The notes beneath the pieces were generated by a model, which had not been told where the DNA came from, ran no database searches, and saw nothing but the letters and a program-made list of their open reading frames with translations. Positions 1 through 13,400 of a stretch of DNA of 64,000 bases are shown here, one piece after another; the first letter of the stretch is position 1; each line of letters opens with the position of its first letter. Origin of the DNA: Takakia lepidozioides (lineage: Eukaryota; Streptophyta; Takakiopsida; Takakiales; Takakiaceae); NCBI GenBank assembly GCA_030704615.1, contig CM060733.1:1490001-1554000 (forward strand). Reading direction: 5' to 3'. A program made the position numbers and the translations under genes.

Positions 1-3000
1 GATGTAGGGAGTGGGATGTTAGTCTTACATGGGACTGGAATTTCGAGCATAGATTCTCTCATACAACTCCACAATTGACTCAAGGGAGTGAATTTGTTGA
101 TGCACTGGCAGAAAGATATTACCTTTAGCAGTTCCAGCAGTAATCTTAGAGCTTGTCAGATACCTGGTCATCAGTCTTGAGCAGTTCTGCCACCACAAAG
201 TGCAAGAGAGTTGTTTTTTTGTTGCGGCCCTTAACATCCATTAACTTCAGCAAAGCATCCAACTTGAATCCACTTGCTGCCCCACGGCATGATCCTCCAT
301 TTAAATGGTTTCCCACCACCAGAACCATTTCCAGTATCTTCACCAGGCTACGACTAGACTTTAGCTGGTCGCATGCATGCTCCAGCAACTGCAAATCTTG
401 CTGGGTCTGTTGTAGAGAGAACAAGAAAGAAAATTATTACTTTCATACGGGGCCTGGTGGGTCTACAGGATGCTGTAGAACAACAAAAGGACACCAAAGA
501 GCGTCTCACAAACCGAAGAAGAGGAAGAGGGGAATTAATTAATTTATGTCCACAGCAGGCCCAGAGGGCCTTGGGACCAATAGAAAAACAGAAACCAAAG
601 CAAGTCAAACTGCAACTGTTGCATGAAAGACGGAGTGCCTGCAGGTAAGTTGCTAAGCACAGCCTTAGACTTTAGTACACTTCACTCCGTCATAGCATTG
701 TTGCCACACATCCCATGCATGGTATGGTTGGAGCGAAAGACAGAAAGAAGAAAGTGAACTTCATAACGCACATGAAGCTCAAGCCAAAAGATAGCAGGAT
801 ACAAGAATGAAAGTTGGCCCTCAACAAGCAGCCCACAAACAACTATTCATCCACAGACTCTCTAAGAACGTTTCTGATCCTCATAATGAAAGGCCTCAGC
901 AAGGGACTGGCTGTCCCAGAATAGGCAAGAGTATCGCCCCCGGATCTCATAGTAGAGAGGACAATGAAAGAAAAAATGTTCTTCGATGCCTATCTCCCCT
1001 CCTTCCGTTATCTCTAGCACAAGCCCAGCACAAGTGGTCAGCACACTCCAGGTTGTCCTATCTACCAGTTTGTATCCACAGGCAATGTCCGGGGTATTCT
1101 CATCAGAGAGTGACCCTCTTCCAGACCATCAAAAGTTAGTCCCTGCACCTCTGTCATCAACTTTCAAAATAAAGAGGCTAACCCCCTGTTGGAGTCGAAT
1201 TGCTGGGCAGCTCACACACAGCAGATTGATGCTTGTGTGAAGGGCTTTATACAGGAAATCTGGAAAGCCAGAACTAATTGTTTATATCAAGCAAACAATG
1301 TCGTATGAGCACATTCTATCCACAGGCTCTGTGAACCCACCCTGAGCCTTCCCAATGCCCATTGAAGAAATGGTGATAGAGTTGCAGACAAGTAATTTGT
1401 GCTGTGAGATCTGCCATCGCAGAGGACCCGAAAGGTATCGCACTAGAAACTGCAGCTTTGTTGTAAAATTCTCTGGTTTCCAGGTCTGTCTAGCATGACG
1501 TTCCATCAGCTCCTGTCAAATAAGCTTGTTGCAGTTGTGTTTGCAAGAAATTTCCAGACCTTCTGTATTTTGTGGCAGTAGGGATGCATCGGACAGGCCG
1601 TGTTGCTCAAAGACATTGGAGACCCAAGCATGCCAAAGGTCTTGAACCCAGCTGCTTTGAGTGTCATAGAGCTTGTGAGGGCACGTACTGGCAGCCACTT
1701 GGCGGGGAGAGATCGCAGCTTGTCAAGAAGATTGTAAGTCGAAATATGGCTTCGAAATCAACTGGTACACAGCCAAATTCAGTGTACAAATTCTGAGATG
1801 GTGCGGTACCTCTAGCCCCAAACCTTCCTTGGAGGAAAGATGCTTGTAGGGGTTGCAGATTTTTCTCCCACCAAGAAACCGGTACCCCAGGGGCCCAGAA
1901 CTCATAGCCATATATAGCAGCGGGGTTCACAGCCAAGTCAAAAAGCAACTTTTTCATGGGACGGTGACGCATATGGATTTGTTTGTTTCCCTCATTCCGT
2001 AGGGAGGCAGCCTTCCCCTTCGTCACTCTGTCTGTAGCCGTAGCTGCAAATTTAAGTTTTGGTGCGTGAATAGCTACTTGCAGGTATGTGATCTTCGCTT
2101 GGTTGAGATTGACCTGCAGCCCATAGTCACTCGTAAACTCTCTAAGATGTGCACGTGTTTTCGTAGGAAGACGGGAGACGGTGCCAACAGAACAACATTG
2201 TCTGCATAAAGAATCACTGATTGTGTTGGTCCCCATCAAAAGGCACCCCCACTCCATGATTCTTTGCACCCTCCAAAGCATCTATATATAGCAGGAGAAA
2301 AAGGAAAGCCTTGTTTCAGCCCAATATTGCTATGCATTTTTGCTGAGAACTCCCTTACCACTGACTGTGCCAATGACAGAGTTGTTCATGCACAAAATTA
2401 TCCTGTGTCAAAATTATCCTCTCCAGAAGGTTGGGTCAAGGTAGAAAATCAGAAGTTTCCAGAATCCACAAAGCATGCGTACACCATCTTCTTGTCATAA
2501 TAAGCCCGATCCACCATAGTTTGAGGCGTGAAAATGTGAGGGATGTGGCATGGGGCAAGTACCAGTGTGGAAGTAATGGGACTTCCATATAATTAGAAGT
2601 AAGGACAGGGAAAGCAAGAAAGAAAGAAAATCAAAAGTAAGGAACATCAAAAGAATCCATACGAAGTCCAAAGAGCTTTTGGAAAGGAACAAACAACACT
2701 TACATAATGTACTCAATCCCTTCTATACTTGTATACAGAGGAGAAGAAATTCACTAAGTCACATGTAGAGAGCAACAGAGTCAGCTTCATCTGATGCAAT
2801 GATCGATCTAAGGAGCTCAACTGTGAAACATTCATGTCCAAAGTATCTTTTTGCAATCACTGATTCAGGAAACCTAATAAATCTTCTTTTTAACGAGAGA
2901 TGAGCAGAACTAAAGACTTCAAGGCTATCACGCACGTCAGCTTCACTCACCTGTTCTAAAGTGATGTTGTACTGCAGCTTGAATATGAAGGCCTTGATTC

Positions 3001-6000
3001 TCTTCTCCTGCCGAGGAATTCTCAAAAGTTCCAAATAGTACCTATGAAACCAAGTATTTCTATCAAGTGAATAAGAAGACCCAGGACCAGAGACAGTTTC
3101 TGATTTGAGCACCATGCTGAGAAGTCCATCCATGCAAGGACTTGTGCATGCACCCCCCTACTTTGTACAATGATAGGTTTTTTTGGCACGATGGCTTTCC
3201 AATACCGTTTCCTCTGCACAGCCCCCAGTCTGGATTGATTCATGGTGGGACCTGTCCAGCACAGGCATGCCAGTGGAAGTCTACAAGAGCAGTGCACTGC
3301 AGAGTGACTAACGTTTGGGATGAGCATTTTATCTTGAACCAGACTAGTGTGGAAATGGCTGTCATTATTTGTTACTAAGAACTTGATTGACAGCTTACTT
3401 CTCAACCTCAGCAAGCACCGAGGGATCTCCTTGGTAACCCTGTAGGAGTGACATGTCCTCTTCACTGGGGAGAGTGTTGTGCATCACATTTAGTACTTCT
3501 GCAGTCAACACGGTTTGGTCCATAAAAAGCAGTGCACGGCAAAGCTTTGGCAAGGGTATGCGCAAACTCCGCAACTGGATGCTGATATTGTGTGCTCGTT
3601 TCATATCCAAAATGTGCACACCTTGTGGCTTCTTCATCCTTGCCCCGTTCTATATCCAAAACCAAGCAGACTGGCGTGAGCACATGGAATACAGGTTCAG
3701 TAATTGAACTGGTGGCAAATGATTGCGAGACAATCAAGTTGTTGAGAAGCCAACTCAGTGAGATGGAAGGAAAACAAGAGTCACAAAGTCCAACCTTGGT
3801 ACTGGAAGCCTTTGGATTGGTGTCAGTAAGGGCAAAGAGAGACTCAAGCTCCTGCAAGTCCATCTTCACACCCTCCAAAGCAGTTGTTGACCACACAGTT
3901 TTATCAGTAGAAGTGGTGATCTTGTCCCACACAAGCTGCTTCAACTTTGGCTTTCTGCTGTTTCCAGCAATTGCTAAGCCCTTCGGTGCCACTAAGGGAG
4001 GAGGTGGGGGTGGTGATGCCCCAGCTTTGGGTGGGGGAGTAGGGACAGCTCGTGGAGGAGGGGAAGGGGGGGGTCGCGGAGGAGGGGAGGAGGGGGGAGG
4101 AGGAGGAGGAGGGGAGGAGGAGGGGGTGGAGGAGGGGAGGGAGGGGGACAAGGAACTGGCCGTCCTGGAGTGGGAGGAACAGATAGACTGCGTGGGAGAG
4201 AACCCAGGGGCTCGAGGACCTTCTGACTCAGAAGTGAGTCATGCGCGTTAGTTTCTTGTTGTGAGGCAGGAAGTGAAGAGGTCTTCGAAGTGCTGCTTGT
4301 TTGAATTAATACAGAGCTTTTTGGAGATGAAGGTGGTGAGGAATGCTCTGCAATTTGCTGTGGATACCGTTTTTGCATCTCCTGCACCTGAGAGGGGCAC
4401 ATCAGCCAGCCAGTGGGATTCGGAATTGCCCAGAAGGTATCATGGGTATGAATCTGGTTTGTCTCCAGCACAGCCTTCTCTTGTGAAAGGCCAACACTCC
4501 CTTGCGCCACAGAGGTTGGCGACCCTCTAGAACTACAATCCAACTGGAAACTTCCATTTGACTTCAAAGCTTCAATTTTTCGTAATGGTCCTAAACTCTG
4601 CTGAGTCCGGAATACTGGCAAGCTGTGGGGGTTAGAGACAACATTGGCGTGAATTGCACCATTTTCCCTGAATGTTCTCTCTTGTGAGGAGACTTGCTGA
4701 GAAGAGCTTGTGCTCATTTGGGAGCTTCCATCTTGCTGGCAGCTTGTTGAATTCATGTTCAAAGACTTGGTACAAAACTTTCTTGTTGGCAGAAACAGTT
4801 TCTCTTGCAACGAATTAGATCTCTGTTGAGAGGCAGCTGGAAGCCAGTTTGTAGGCTTTGTGTCTCCACAGGGAGCACGCACCTGACTTAACTGCGAGGA
4901 TGCACTGGCCTGCAAAGTTCCTAAATGCTGCTGTGACCACAGTGGTAGACAAAATGGCCAACCTGTGAGGTTAGCATTTGCAAAGGAGTTCCCATTGGAG
5001 TGAGTGTCGGCTGTCAGAACTGACAAGTTTCCATGTAAAGGCTGAATGGTGTGCTGAGAGGCAGATGGCCCGCTTGTGGAGTCAGTATCCACCTGAGGGT
5101 TTCCGTCAGAGTCTAGCTGACTTGATTCTAGAGTCCTACACTCTTGCATGCCGCCAGAAGCCTGTTGACTCGAAGTTGCTGAATAGCCTCTGGCTGAAGT
5201 CACATCCTCAAAGGAGCTGCCATTGCTATAAATCTGAACATTTTGTTGCAGTGTTCTCTGTTGCCAAGGCCTAGAGTTCTGCTTGGTTTTCAACCCAACA
5301 GGGTTCGCCTGCACCTTAGAGCTTCCATGATTGATGTGCTTTTTGTTAGTGCCAAAGTTTTGTGTTGACAATGGTTGCCAGCAGCCAGGAAGTGTCCCAT
5401 TTCGAAATGTTTTGTTTTCCTCCAGAGATCTGATGTTGTCTGACATTGCTGGAGAGGGTGATGTTGGGCCATCCTCAGGGTAGACATTTCCATAAGAGCT
5501 CCCAAAGTTATATCTCTCGCACATATTTAAAGGTACACCATCCTGCAAACAGCCAGAGCTTTCCACAATCTTGAAAGCTTCTTGGTTGAGTGGGATTTCG
5601 CAATCCTCCCTCATCTCCAGTGCAGATTTTGATATCCATGACATCTTCCCCACTAGTGTCTTTCTAAATCCTTCTCGTGTGGACATCGTCACATTGCCAT
5701 CCTCACAACCAACTGAGAGGGAGGCAAAGCTGGATAGAATGGGCAGACTGGCTTCATGTGAGAATTTTCCTGTAAGAGCAGCATTTTCATTAGGGTCATA
5801 CCTCTGTTTGTAAATCATCCATTGGTCCATGATGATTTGCAGCCTTCTATAGAAGCTCTTCGAAGGGCGATCTGGCTTGCATTTGTACCTTGACTTAATC
5901 TTCAACCCTTTTCCAGTAGGCAGATGACCTCTCCCATGATGCCAATCCCTCAAAGTTGTAGCACAATCACTGCCAAACCTTCCTCTATTTGATCCCACTT

Positions 6001-9000
6001 CTGTGAAAACTCCACATGAGGCTCGCTGCATGTCCTTGTCTAGTCTGTGAGGTGGGTTACAAATGTAGGATTTGCCAGGTATGTTGGTTGGAGATGGATA
6101 ATATTGGTTAGAGTCGGATTGGAGACTATCATCAGAGATCAAAGGGGTTTCATCGAACTTTTTGATCCTGTTTTCCTTCTGTCTGCAGGAACAACAATCC
6201 TCCTCTGTGTCAATGCTTAAATCATTAATAGAGAAAAGGATTTCATCACTGTCATTATCTTCACTTTCCTCCATGACTTTCCCCAATAGATATCTGGTGA
6301 ACATCCAATCGTTATCATCAAATCGGCATCTCCAATAGTTTGGCACATAGCAGCTAATCTCTTGATCTTTTGAATTGCTATTGTCACTGCAAACTGCAGG
6401 TTCATTGAAGTTGTCTCTACAAGTAGGCACCTGGAGAGCCCTGCGGTGATTCTCATTCCCTCCAGACAACACTGACTGCTGGCCACTGGTCCAAATTCCC
6501 TCTGCTTGTTCCAAATTTTCATTGGTCAGAGATGGAGTGCACAAATTCTGTTGGTTTTCTAGGATAGAGGTGGCTGTGTCTGGTCTTGATGACTTTAAGG
6601 AGGTTGTCAAATCAGGACAATGAAATGTCCATAAAGAATCTTGAGCAGATTTAGCCGCAGAAGTATTCAGATTGAGTGCAACACGAGGAAAACCTTTGCT
6701 CCCTCCGTTGCCTGATCTTACTCCAAGCTGACTCCTGCATTCACATGATTGTAGGTTAGGCACTACTAATAGGTATTCACATTTCTATACAGATTTGAAG
6801 TAAGCATGGCTTTCAGCTATAAAGACACAAGCTATATATGCCCTTCCCTCCCTTCTTCAGCTCCTGCTCACTGCTATGTACAAAGGCTATGTATATTGAG
6901 GTTGAAGGTTTTGATTCTGTCTCTAGGATTGGGATACTATCAGTAGGGCTTGTCTGTGGAAGCCCACACGCACCTGCGCTGCTGAGTATATCCAAAATTC
7001 TCCTCTTACAATAACTCTCTTGCAGGTCTTAGATTAAACAAAGCGATAAGGCTTACCTTCAATGGGTAACAGTGCAACAAACCTGTATCCATTGCTGTTA
7101 CTGCAAATGATCCGGGGGGTATTGGGTCGATCAGCATCAATGGGCTGTAGCAAATTTTCACTCATGATATCATCATCCTTGGTAACAGGCAACAGATTCC
7201 CCACTTGGAGACCATCATCAATAAAACTCTCGAGCAAGCCTGTCCTGAAAAACACACTGCCCTTGATTGGCTACTTCTTTGCTTGAAACAACTAGCACTT
7301 CCCAACACCCTGTAAATGTAAGTTTCATTGTCCAACCATTTCAGGGCCCTGTAACCGTCCCATGCACATTCACAATTGACCACAGGTTAAGACTTCAGCT
7401 TGCTCCAGGATGCGTGTTTCTATCTTGCAGTTGTTATGGTAAATGGTGCTCTTATCAATAGCAAAGTGCCAAAATGGCACAGCATGTACAATATCATACC
7501 AATGGGTTCCTCTGACCTTGTGAGCCTTGCCCGTGCAATAGCAAGAGACTGGGATGAAACCCGGCCATAGCGAAAGAGGTAGTTCCACTCTTCAATCATC
7601 GTGACCAGAAACACACTTGCAGCCTGTACATTTGTTAAATGCCTGTGAAACACACATCAGAAAAGTTATCTCACATGATTTACTAATGTATGAACATACA
7701 TGCAAAGAGCAAGGAGGTCTGAATCATCTAGGAGAGCAGACAGTGAGTCTACAGGATTCATGATCATTGCCTTGAGTCCTGTTCTGCATAGTTTGGGCTA
7801 TCAAAGGGTTAGATAAGACAAAGCAGCTTCATTGACTCGATTCAAGCAGTGTGATCATGGTCTGAGCTCTGTAGCTTGGAGTTCATAGCAGCTGCATGTG
7901 GCATGTACTGACAACTGGGGGGGAATTATCACGTACGGTTCGAGGATATCTACTTGTACACAGTACAGAACGGAGTCTCTGCTGCATGATTATCACTTAG
8001 GATGCATGCATGACTCGTCGAGTTGAAACTCCACACCTTGAAATCCATGTGCGTCGTTGAATCACAGGGCACCTCAAAACACAAACTTCTTCTTTAAGTC
8101 CATTAGATAACATGATGTCTGGACATCCATCTGAAGGAGACAACCTTCAGAAGACAAGCAAATACCTGTGGACGATTTCAGCATCATCGGATCTCCTCAT
8201 CAGCAAAGGCCCAAAAGTAGTGGCCATTCTCTTAGCATTGGTCCATTTCTTGTCTGAAGCACTTACTCTGAGAAGTAGAAAGGCTATGCTTCTCAGTAGA
8301 GCATAATTTGAAGCTGGTAAGCGGCTTAGCAGTAAACGGAAGACATACATCCGTGAATATGCATTTGGAATAGCTGCATATTAAAACCAAACATCAGTAT
8401 CCATGGATCCTGCTGAAAGTTAGTAGTCCCCTGAGGCAACAAGGTCAGTTGCATTTGTTCCTCTGTTCTACCATCTGGAAGGTGAGTTATAAGTGGCCCT
8501 GCCCATAGAGTGATGGTCTCATTCTAAGCAATTGAGGGGTGTCTCATTAGTGCAAGTACCAGCACATGCACATGCACATGCCCATGATTCGAGTGAAAGT
8601 GCCAAACAGGTCAATGCAGGTACACAGGCAGTAATGAGTGTCTCATTCAGTTTCAAGGGTGAACCATTACAAACCTGCAGCTGCAATGAAGGCATCATGA
8701 AGTGAGCCAGTCAAAAGTGAGCCATTGAGCTCCTTAAGGTAGAGAAGCACCCCTGCCGCTACAGCATGAGGATTCAAATGCTTCAACACCAAGTCCGTAG
8801 TCTCTGCATGCAAAACAGGTTATTGTTCTCCATCCCTCTCCCTCTCTCCCACAAGCACTTGTGGCTTCCTGTGGACGTTATTAAGTTTATTTATTTCTTT
8901 CTCATTCGTACAACCGCTGTTTTCAAGGCCTTTTCAAGAGACTAGACTGGCTTTTGCACTATAGAGCTCCCACTCATAATCATGGAAAGACATGCCTTCA

Positions 9001-9095
9001 GAATCCACACGGGTGAACCATTTCCTGACAGCAAGAACCTCCTCCAAAGGTGCTGGTACCGAGAATAAGCCTTCAACATTTGTGGCTGCACCACA
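1..9095 (-). CDS. RhoGAP-FH1-FH2 formin (class III-like), 3' end outside window
   Basis: Formins nucleate and elongate actin filaments through the FH2 domain, fed by profilin-actin bound to the proline-rich FH1. On the minus strand, RhoGAP-like exons lie near 9083-8960, 8803-8695, 8380-8147 and 7642-7518 (seen: LKELNGSLLTG, KRMATTFGPLLMRRSD), followed by an exon at about 7245-7069. A large exon from 6734 to 3795 encodes a Ser/Gln-rich linker, the FH1 polyproline tract (about 4160-4000) and the FH2 start (KPKLKQLVWDKI). FH2 continues in exons near 3632-3400 (VHILDMKRAHNISIQL), 3042-2951 (ELLRIPRQEKRI) and 408-164 (VLVVGNHLNGG). The 3' end runs off the left edge and the first exon was not found. 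The RhoGAP-FH2 fusion matches what I know of class III formins in mosses and lycophytes. Oddities: the RhoGAP arginine finger is replaced, there is a frame break in FH1, and a LINE lies in one intron. Exon limits are approximate. Confidence 0.85.
862..2281 (-). mobile_element. Degenerate LINE (RT C-terminus and zinc-finger region) inside formin intron
   Basis: Minus-strand reading frames carry decayed non-LTR retrotransposon protein. Positions 2281-1664 resemble the RT C-terminal and connection region (GLQVNLNQAKITYLQVAI; NPAAIYGYEFWAPGVPVSWW), 1698-1310 a linker region, and 1044-862 the zinc-finger end (EEHFFFHCPLYYEIRG). Frames are broken. A plus-strand LINE 3' end of a different family is embedded at about 1190-1300 and matches 26885-26960. 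The whole lies in the roughly 2.5-kb intron between two FH2 exons (2950 to 409). Confidence 0.75.
4000..4165 (-). other. FH1 polyproline tract with apparent frame break
   Basis: On the minus strand this C/T-rich stretch encodes runs of proline. The frame open from 6734 down to 3992 gives prolines, then leucines, and stops at 3992. The FH2-encoding frame (downstream of about 4151) gives uninterrupted prolines leading into KPKLKQLVWDKI. The two frames differ by one base and no intron signal separates them. A one-base indel in the low-complexity run, either sequencing or assembly error or a real mutation, would explain this. Confidence 0.7.
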
Positions 9096-9099
9096 GCGC

Positions 9100-10493
9100 A
9101 TAAAAAAGTTTAGTTAGGGAACATTGGTACGCCATTGACATCCTCAGCAAGAAAAAGTAAAACAAGCTTTAAAATATTTACATTCTCACAACTCCTACGC
9201 TTTGAGAGAGAAAATTCCATACCCTTAGGCAAGCTTTCCTACTATTCGTGTAAAGTAGCCTGTCATGCTTAATAAAGTCTTGCACCCATATATTTTAATA
9301 TTGGCAATCAAACTAGAAAGATTCCTGGCAAGAATTGTCAGGCTGACCGGTTGCGATCAAATAGCTGGTAGCTCTTTGCAAGCCAACGAAGCTTGTTGAA
9401 GTAATATATGACTCTATGTTATCCATGTTCGCTCTGGACATTTTCTGACGTTTTTGTCTGCCAGGAGTCTTTTTGAACATTTTGCCTGATGTCCCGCAAG
9501 TTCACTTCCAATATTCAGCACCATGCACACAATTTCTTTGCTCCAAGTTCTCTTCTCAGTCTGAAAATTTAAAGCAACTTGTGAGGTAACAGGTGAACGC
9601 TGTAGCTTCTCACATTGGAACATGTGCAGCTGTTCACGTGATCGATACCAGAGAAATAAGATTTGCACCAAGATACAACACATTCAGGATCTGGTTCTCA
9701 CTCTAAAGGTCTGTAGATAATTGCAGGACAAGAACAGCCTGCTTGCTCCATCAAGCCGGTTAAGTGGCCTGCTACTCGAGCCGAAGGCTGCAGGCCTGGT
9801 CGAAAGACCTGACAAGTTGTTTCAAAGAATATTTACACTGAGAGATAGGAGAATTTCAAATCCGTCATTTAACTTACTCCTCAATCACAAATTCAGAACA
9901 AGTTCTTTCCGCTCATATGATCCTCATCTACCAACACCTAGAGCAAGGAGAATCAAGGATCGGAACAGTCAATTACGTGTTTTCTGTCCCCAGAACCCTA
10001 GAATTCACTGTCTTGCCTCGCCCGCCCCCCCCCCCCCCACCAAGACATTCAAACTAACGAACAGAAATTCCCGTTGATGTACAGATCTACTCATCCCGCA
10101 TGCATTAGCGGATATATATCAGAATCTGGAAACAAAAAAATAAACAATTTGATGGTGGCACGCAAAAAGGACAAGATCGGGACAGCGGCTATCCGCGGAC
10201 GCGTAAGCTGCCACAAAAGCTCCTTTTGCGCTACCGTTGCTACACGTCCGGTAACCGGCCCGTTACAACCGCCGTTGGAACTCGGTTAGTTCCAAACTGA
10301 CGGAAGACCCCTCCGGTAGTATCTGACTAGTAACTCACTTCCGTATGAAAGTTGAAAAAGTGGCGATCACGTGGCTATACCTGAGCAGGTACGTATATGT
10401 GCATTGTACTGAAGACCATAGGTAGTGAGAGTGATGTGGGAGATAAGGCAGACAGATTCCAAGAGAGGGAGGTGGTGATGGTGGAGTGAGGGC
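9100..10493. other. Intergenic region between formin and STN7-like gene
   Basis: No convincing exon was found. It should hold the 5' part or promoter of the minus-strand formin and the promoter of the plus-strand kinase. A run of about 15 C lies at 10025-10039. A minus-strand frame at 9683-9414 has no recognisable domain. Confidence 0.4.
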
Positions 10494-13400
10494 ATGGCGT
10501 GCTCCAGTGGAGGGCTAGCCTGTGTTAACCACCTTGCATTAGGAGATGCATGGCAGGAGCATGTGGAGAAGAGTAGAAGACGAGAGAGCGTGAGGTTAAG
10601 AAATGCTTTGATAAGTGGTTGGACTGGAGGGGGGCGTTTGGGAGAGGGGCGGAAGGATGGCGTTCTTGCCATTGGAAGATTGCGATACGGGAGAGGGGGA
10701 TGCAGGTGTCAGGCGGGTATCGAATTGGTTGACGGATTGCACGGCCTGGTGCTTGGTGTGGGAGTTGGACTCCCTTGCACTGTGATGGAGTGCGGAGATG
10801 TTGTGTACCGGAGCACGCTGCCGCAGCAAGGCCTTCAAATCACGACGCCCGGTGTCTTACTCACTTTGCTCGTTGTTGCCTATCTTTGGGCCACTCCTGG
10901 TAAGTGCCGATGCAACAGAAGTTGAATGCTGTAGCTCAGAGATAGCTACTTAATTACAGTTGCCTAATTACTCCAGGAGCTACGTTGTTCGAAATTCTTG
11001 GTCAGTCTTGCCTCTCGACTTATGCCTGGACACTAATTTCATTGAAGTTTGCCGTGATTGGTAGTGTCGTATCTGTGCACGTGCCATCAATCTGCATTCG
11101 AAAGTGCTACTGGCTAACGGCTCTACAAAATTTGTTGTACCGTTAGCTGGCTAGCTAAAATCGAGAAGTGCTACTGGCATTTTCAAAGCAGCTGATGATA
11201 ACATTCAGAGTTCTTTTGTTTATTGGAGGGGTGCACAAGTCATACAGTTGGATTTTGTCCTGGCCCACACACATAGACATTAGCAGCAGTATTCAACTCT
11301 CACCAACAAGGTTCCTGTCTTGGCCAAAACCATATTAGAAAGTGACATGCTATAGTGTCGACTGAGGATGGAGTTGTTGTCATTGTCCAGTTGCTGTAAA
11401 AGTGTCTTTTTTGAAGTAGCTGACTTGTGAGTGTCAGCCTTACTTTATCCCGCACATCCAGAAGAGGAATAAAGCAGACACCACCTAATATTCAATTGAG
11501 ATTCTGGTAGAGGTAGAAGTGTTTATGAGCAAGTTTTAGATCTGGGAACAGTTATGAGTTGGATCACACCATGAAGGTACAGACTTAGGCTACAGATTCC
11601 CTTTGTGATATTTGTGGCTCAAAGCCTATAGTCCACAATCTTTGGACAAATGCCCATGAGAGTTCAATCCTCTTGTGCTATACTAAGTAATTGTCCCTTT
11701 TCTGGATGGTATAAGGATTAATTTTGCACTGGTGTTTTATGACGTTAATGAAGGGGTGGCCCCTGGATTCTGGGACATGTTTGTGCTGGCTCCATTGGAG
11801 CAGCTCTTTCGGCCATCATTTCGCAAGGAGGATTTCACACTTGGAAAGAAGCTGGGTGAAGGTGCCTTTGGTACAGTTTACAAAGCATCTCTCATTGATA
11901 AAGTTGACAAACAAGTCCAGAAGATGGGACCATTGGTAGTGAAAAAGGCGAATGAATATGGGGCAGTTGAGGTTTGGATGAATGAGCGTGTGCGTCGGGC
12001 CTGCAGCAAGAGCTGCGCAGATTTTGTCCATGGTTTCCTTGAGAATAGCTCAGGGAAGGGGAAAGGTGAGGAGTTTTGGTTGGTGTGGCGATATGAAGGA
12101 AAGGCAACTTTGGCAGATCTGATGGCTAGTAAGGACTTCCCTTATAATGTCGAAGAAGCTACCATGGGGCAAGGAAAAGCAGAGGATCTGCCCAAGGGAG
12201 CTGAACGAGAGAGTCGAATCATCCGGATAATTATGCGCCAAATGTTAAGTGCGCTCTGCCAGCTTCATTCAACTGGCATTGTGCATCGTGACATCAAACC
12301 CCAGAACATCATTTTTTCTGAAGGTATTTTGTCACCCTCTTCCTGATTCGCTCAGCCTCACTCTCACTCTCACCCATGTAAACACGTGCACAGCAAATAG
12401 TTCTTGACAATTTGTCCTGCTCTTGCCATGCCAGCACAGCTAGAAGCACTGTTAAGCAGTACTTTCTCTCAATGGTTGTTCTAACAAGCATCTAAAAAAT
12501 TTGTTTCAATTCTTGTGATCGATCAACCTTGCAATCGATCTGATGTCTTTCAGAAACAAATTCGCAGATTATACTGGTGTTGCAAAGACTCCATAGACTG
12601 GTCATATAAAGCGTTTCATAAGGACACATGGTCTGCTAGGTCTTCTATCCTTAAAAGAGCGGTAGATCTGAACTAGGCATCTACTCAAGGGATTTCTATC
12701 CAACAAGTTCAAGGTACAGTGTGATACAGGTCATGATCATTTCTTGTACTGATTTTCTACATTCATGTTTTGTTTTCCATGGATGTGTGAAATGATCAAC
12801 ATATGGAAGATGCTAAATCATTCAAGATTATCGACCTAGGGGCTGCAGCTGATCTGAGGGTTGGAATCAACTATGTTCCAAAGGAGTTTTTACTGGACCC
12901 CAGGTATGCTGCTCCAGAGCAGTATATCATGAGCACACAGACACCCTCAGCTCCTCCCCCACCTGTGGCTGCTGCCCTTTCCCCCGTTCTCTGGCAGATG
13001 AATCTACCTGATCGTTTTGATGTCTATAGTACCGGTCTCATCTTTCTACAGATGGCATTCCCCCATCTGCGATCTGACAGTGGGCTTATCACCTTCAATC
13101 GTCAGCTCAAGCGTCGCGGGTATGATATGGCAGCTTGGCGCGAGTTGGTGGAGGCAAAGCCAAACCAGGATATTCGACACGGGTTTGAGCTTCTGGATAT
13201 GGATGGGGGGATTGGTTGGGAGCTTTTGCAAGCCATGGTGCGCTTTAAAGGCCGGAAACGTATCAGTGCCCAGGGGGCACTTGCCCACCCTTATTTTATC
13301 AGGGCTGGGTTGATGGGCAATTCACTCATGCAAAGAGCGAAGTTACAGTTGATCCGGACTGCTCAACAGGATAGAACTGAAAGCATTGAATGGGTGCAAA

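Noticed and set aside
3592-4251. Plus-strand glycine-rich protein of 219 residues
   Set aside because: It is the antisense of the formin FH1 proline tract and FH2 start; the glycine run only mirrors the polyproline codons.
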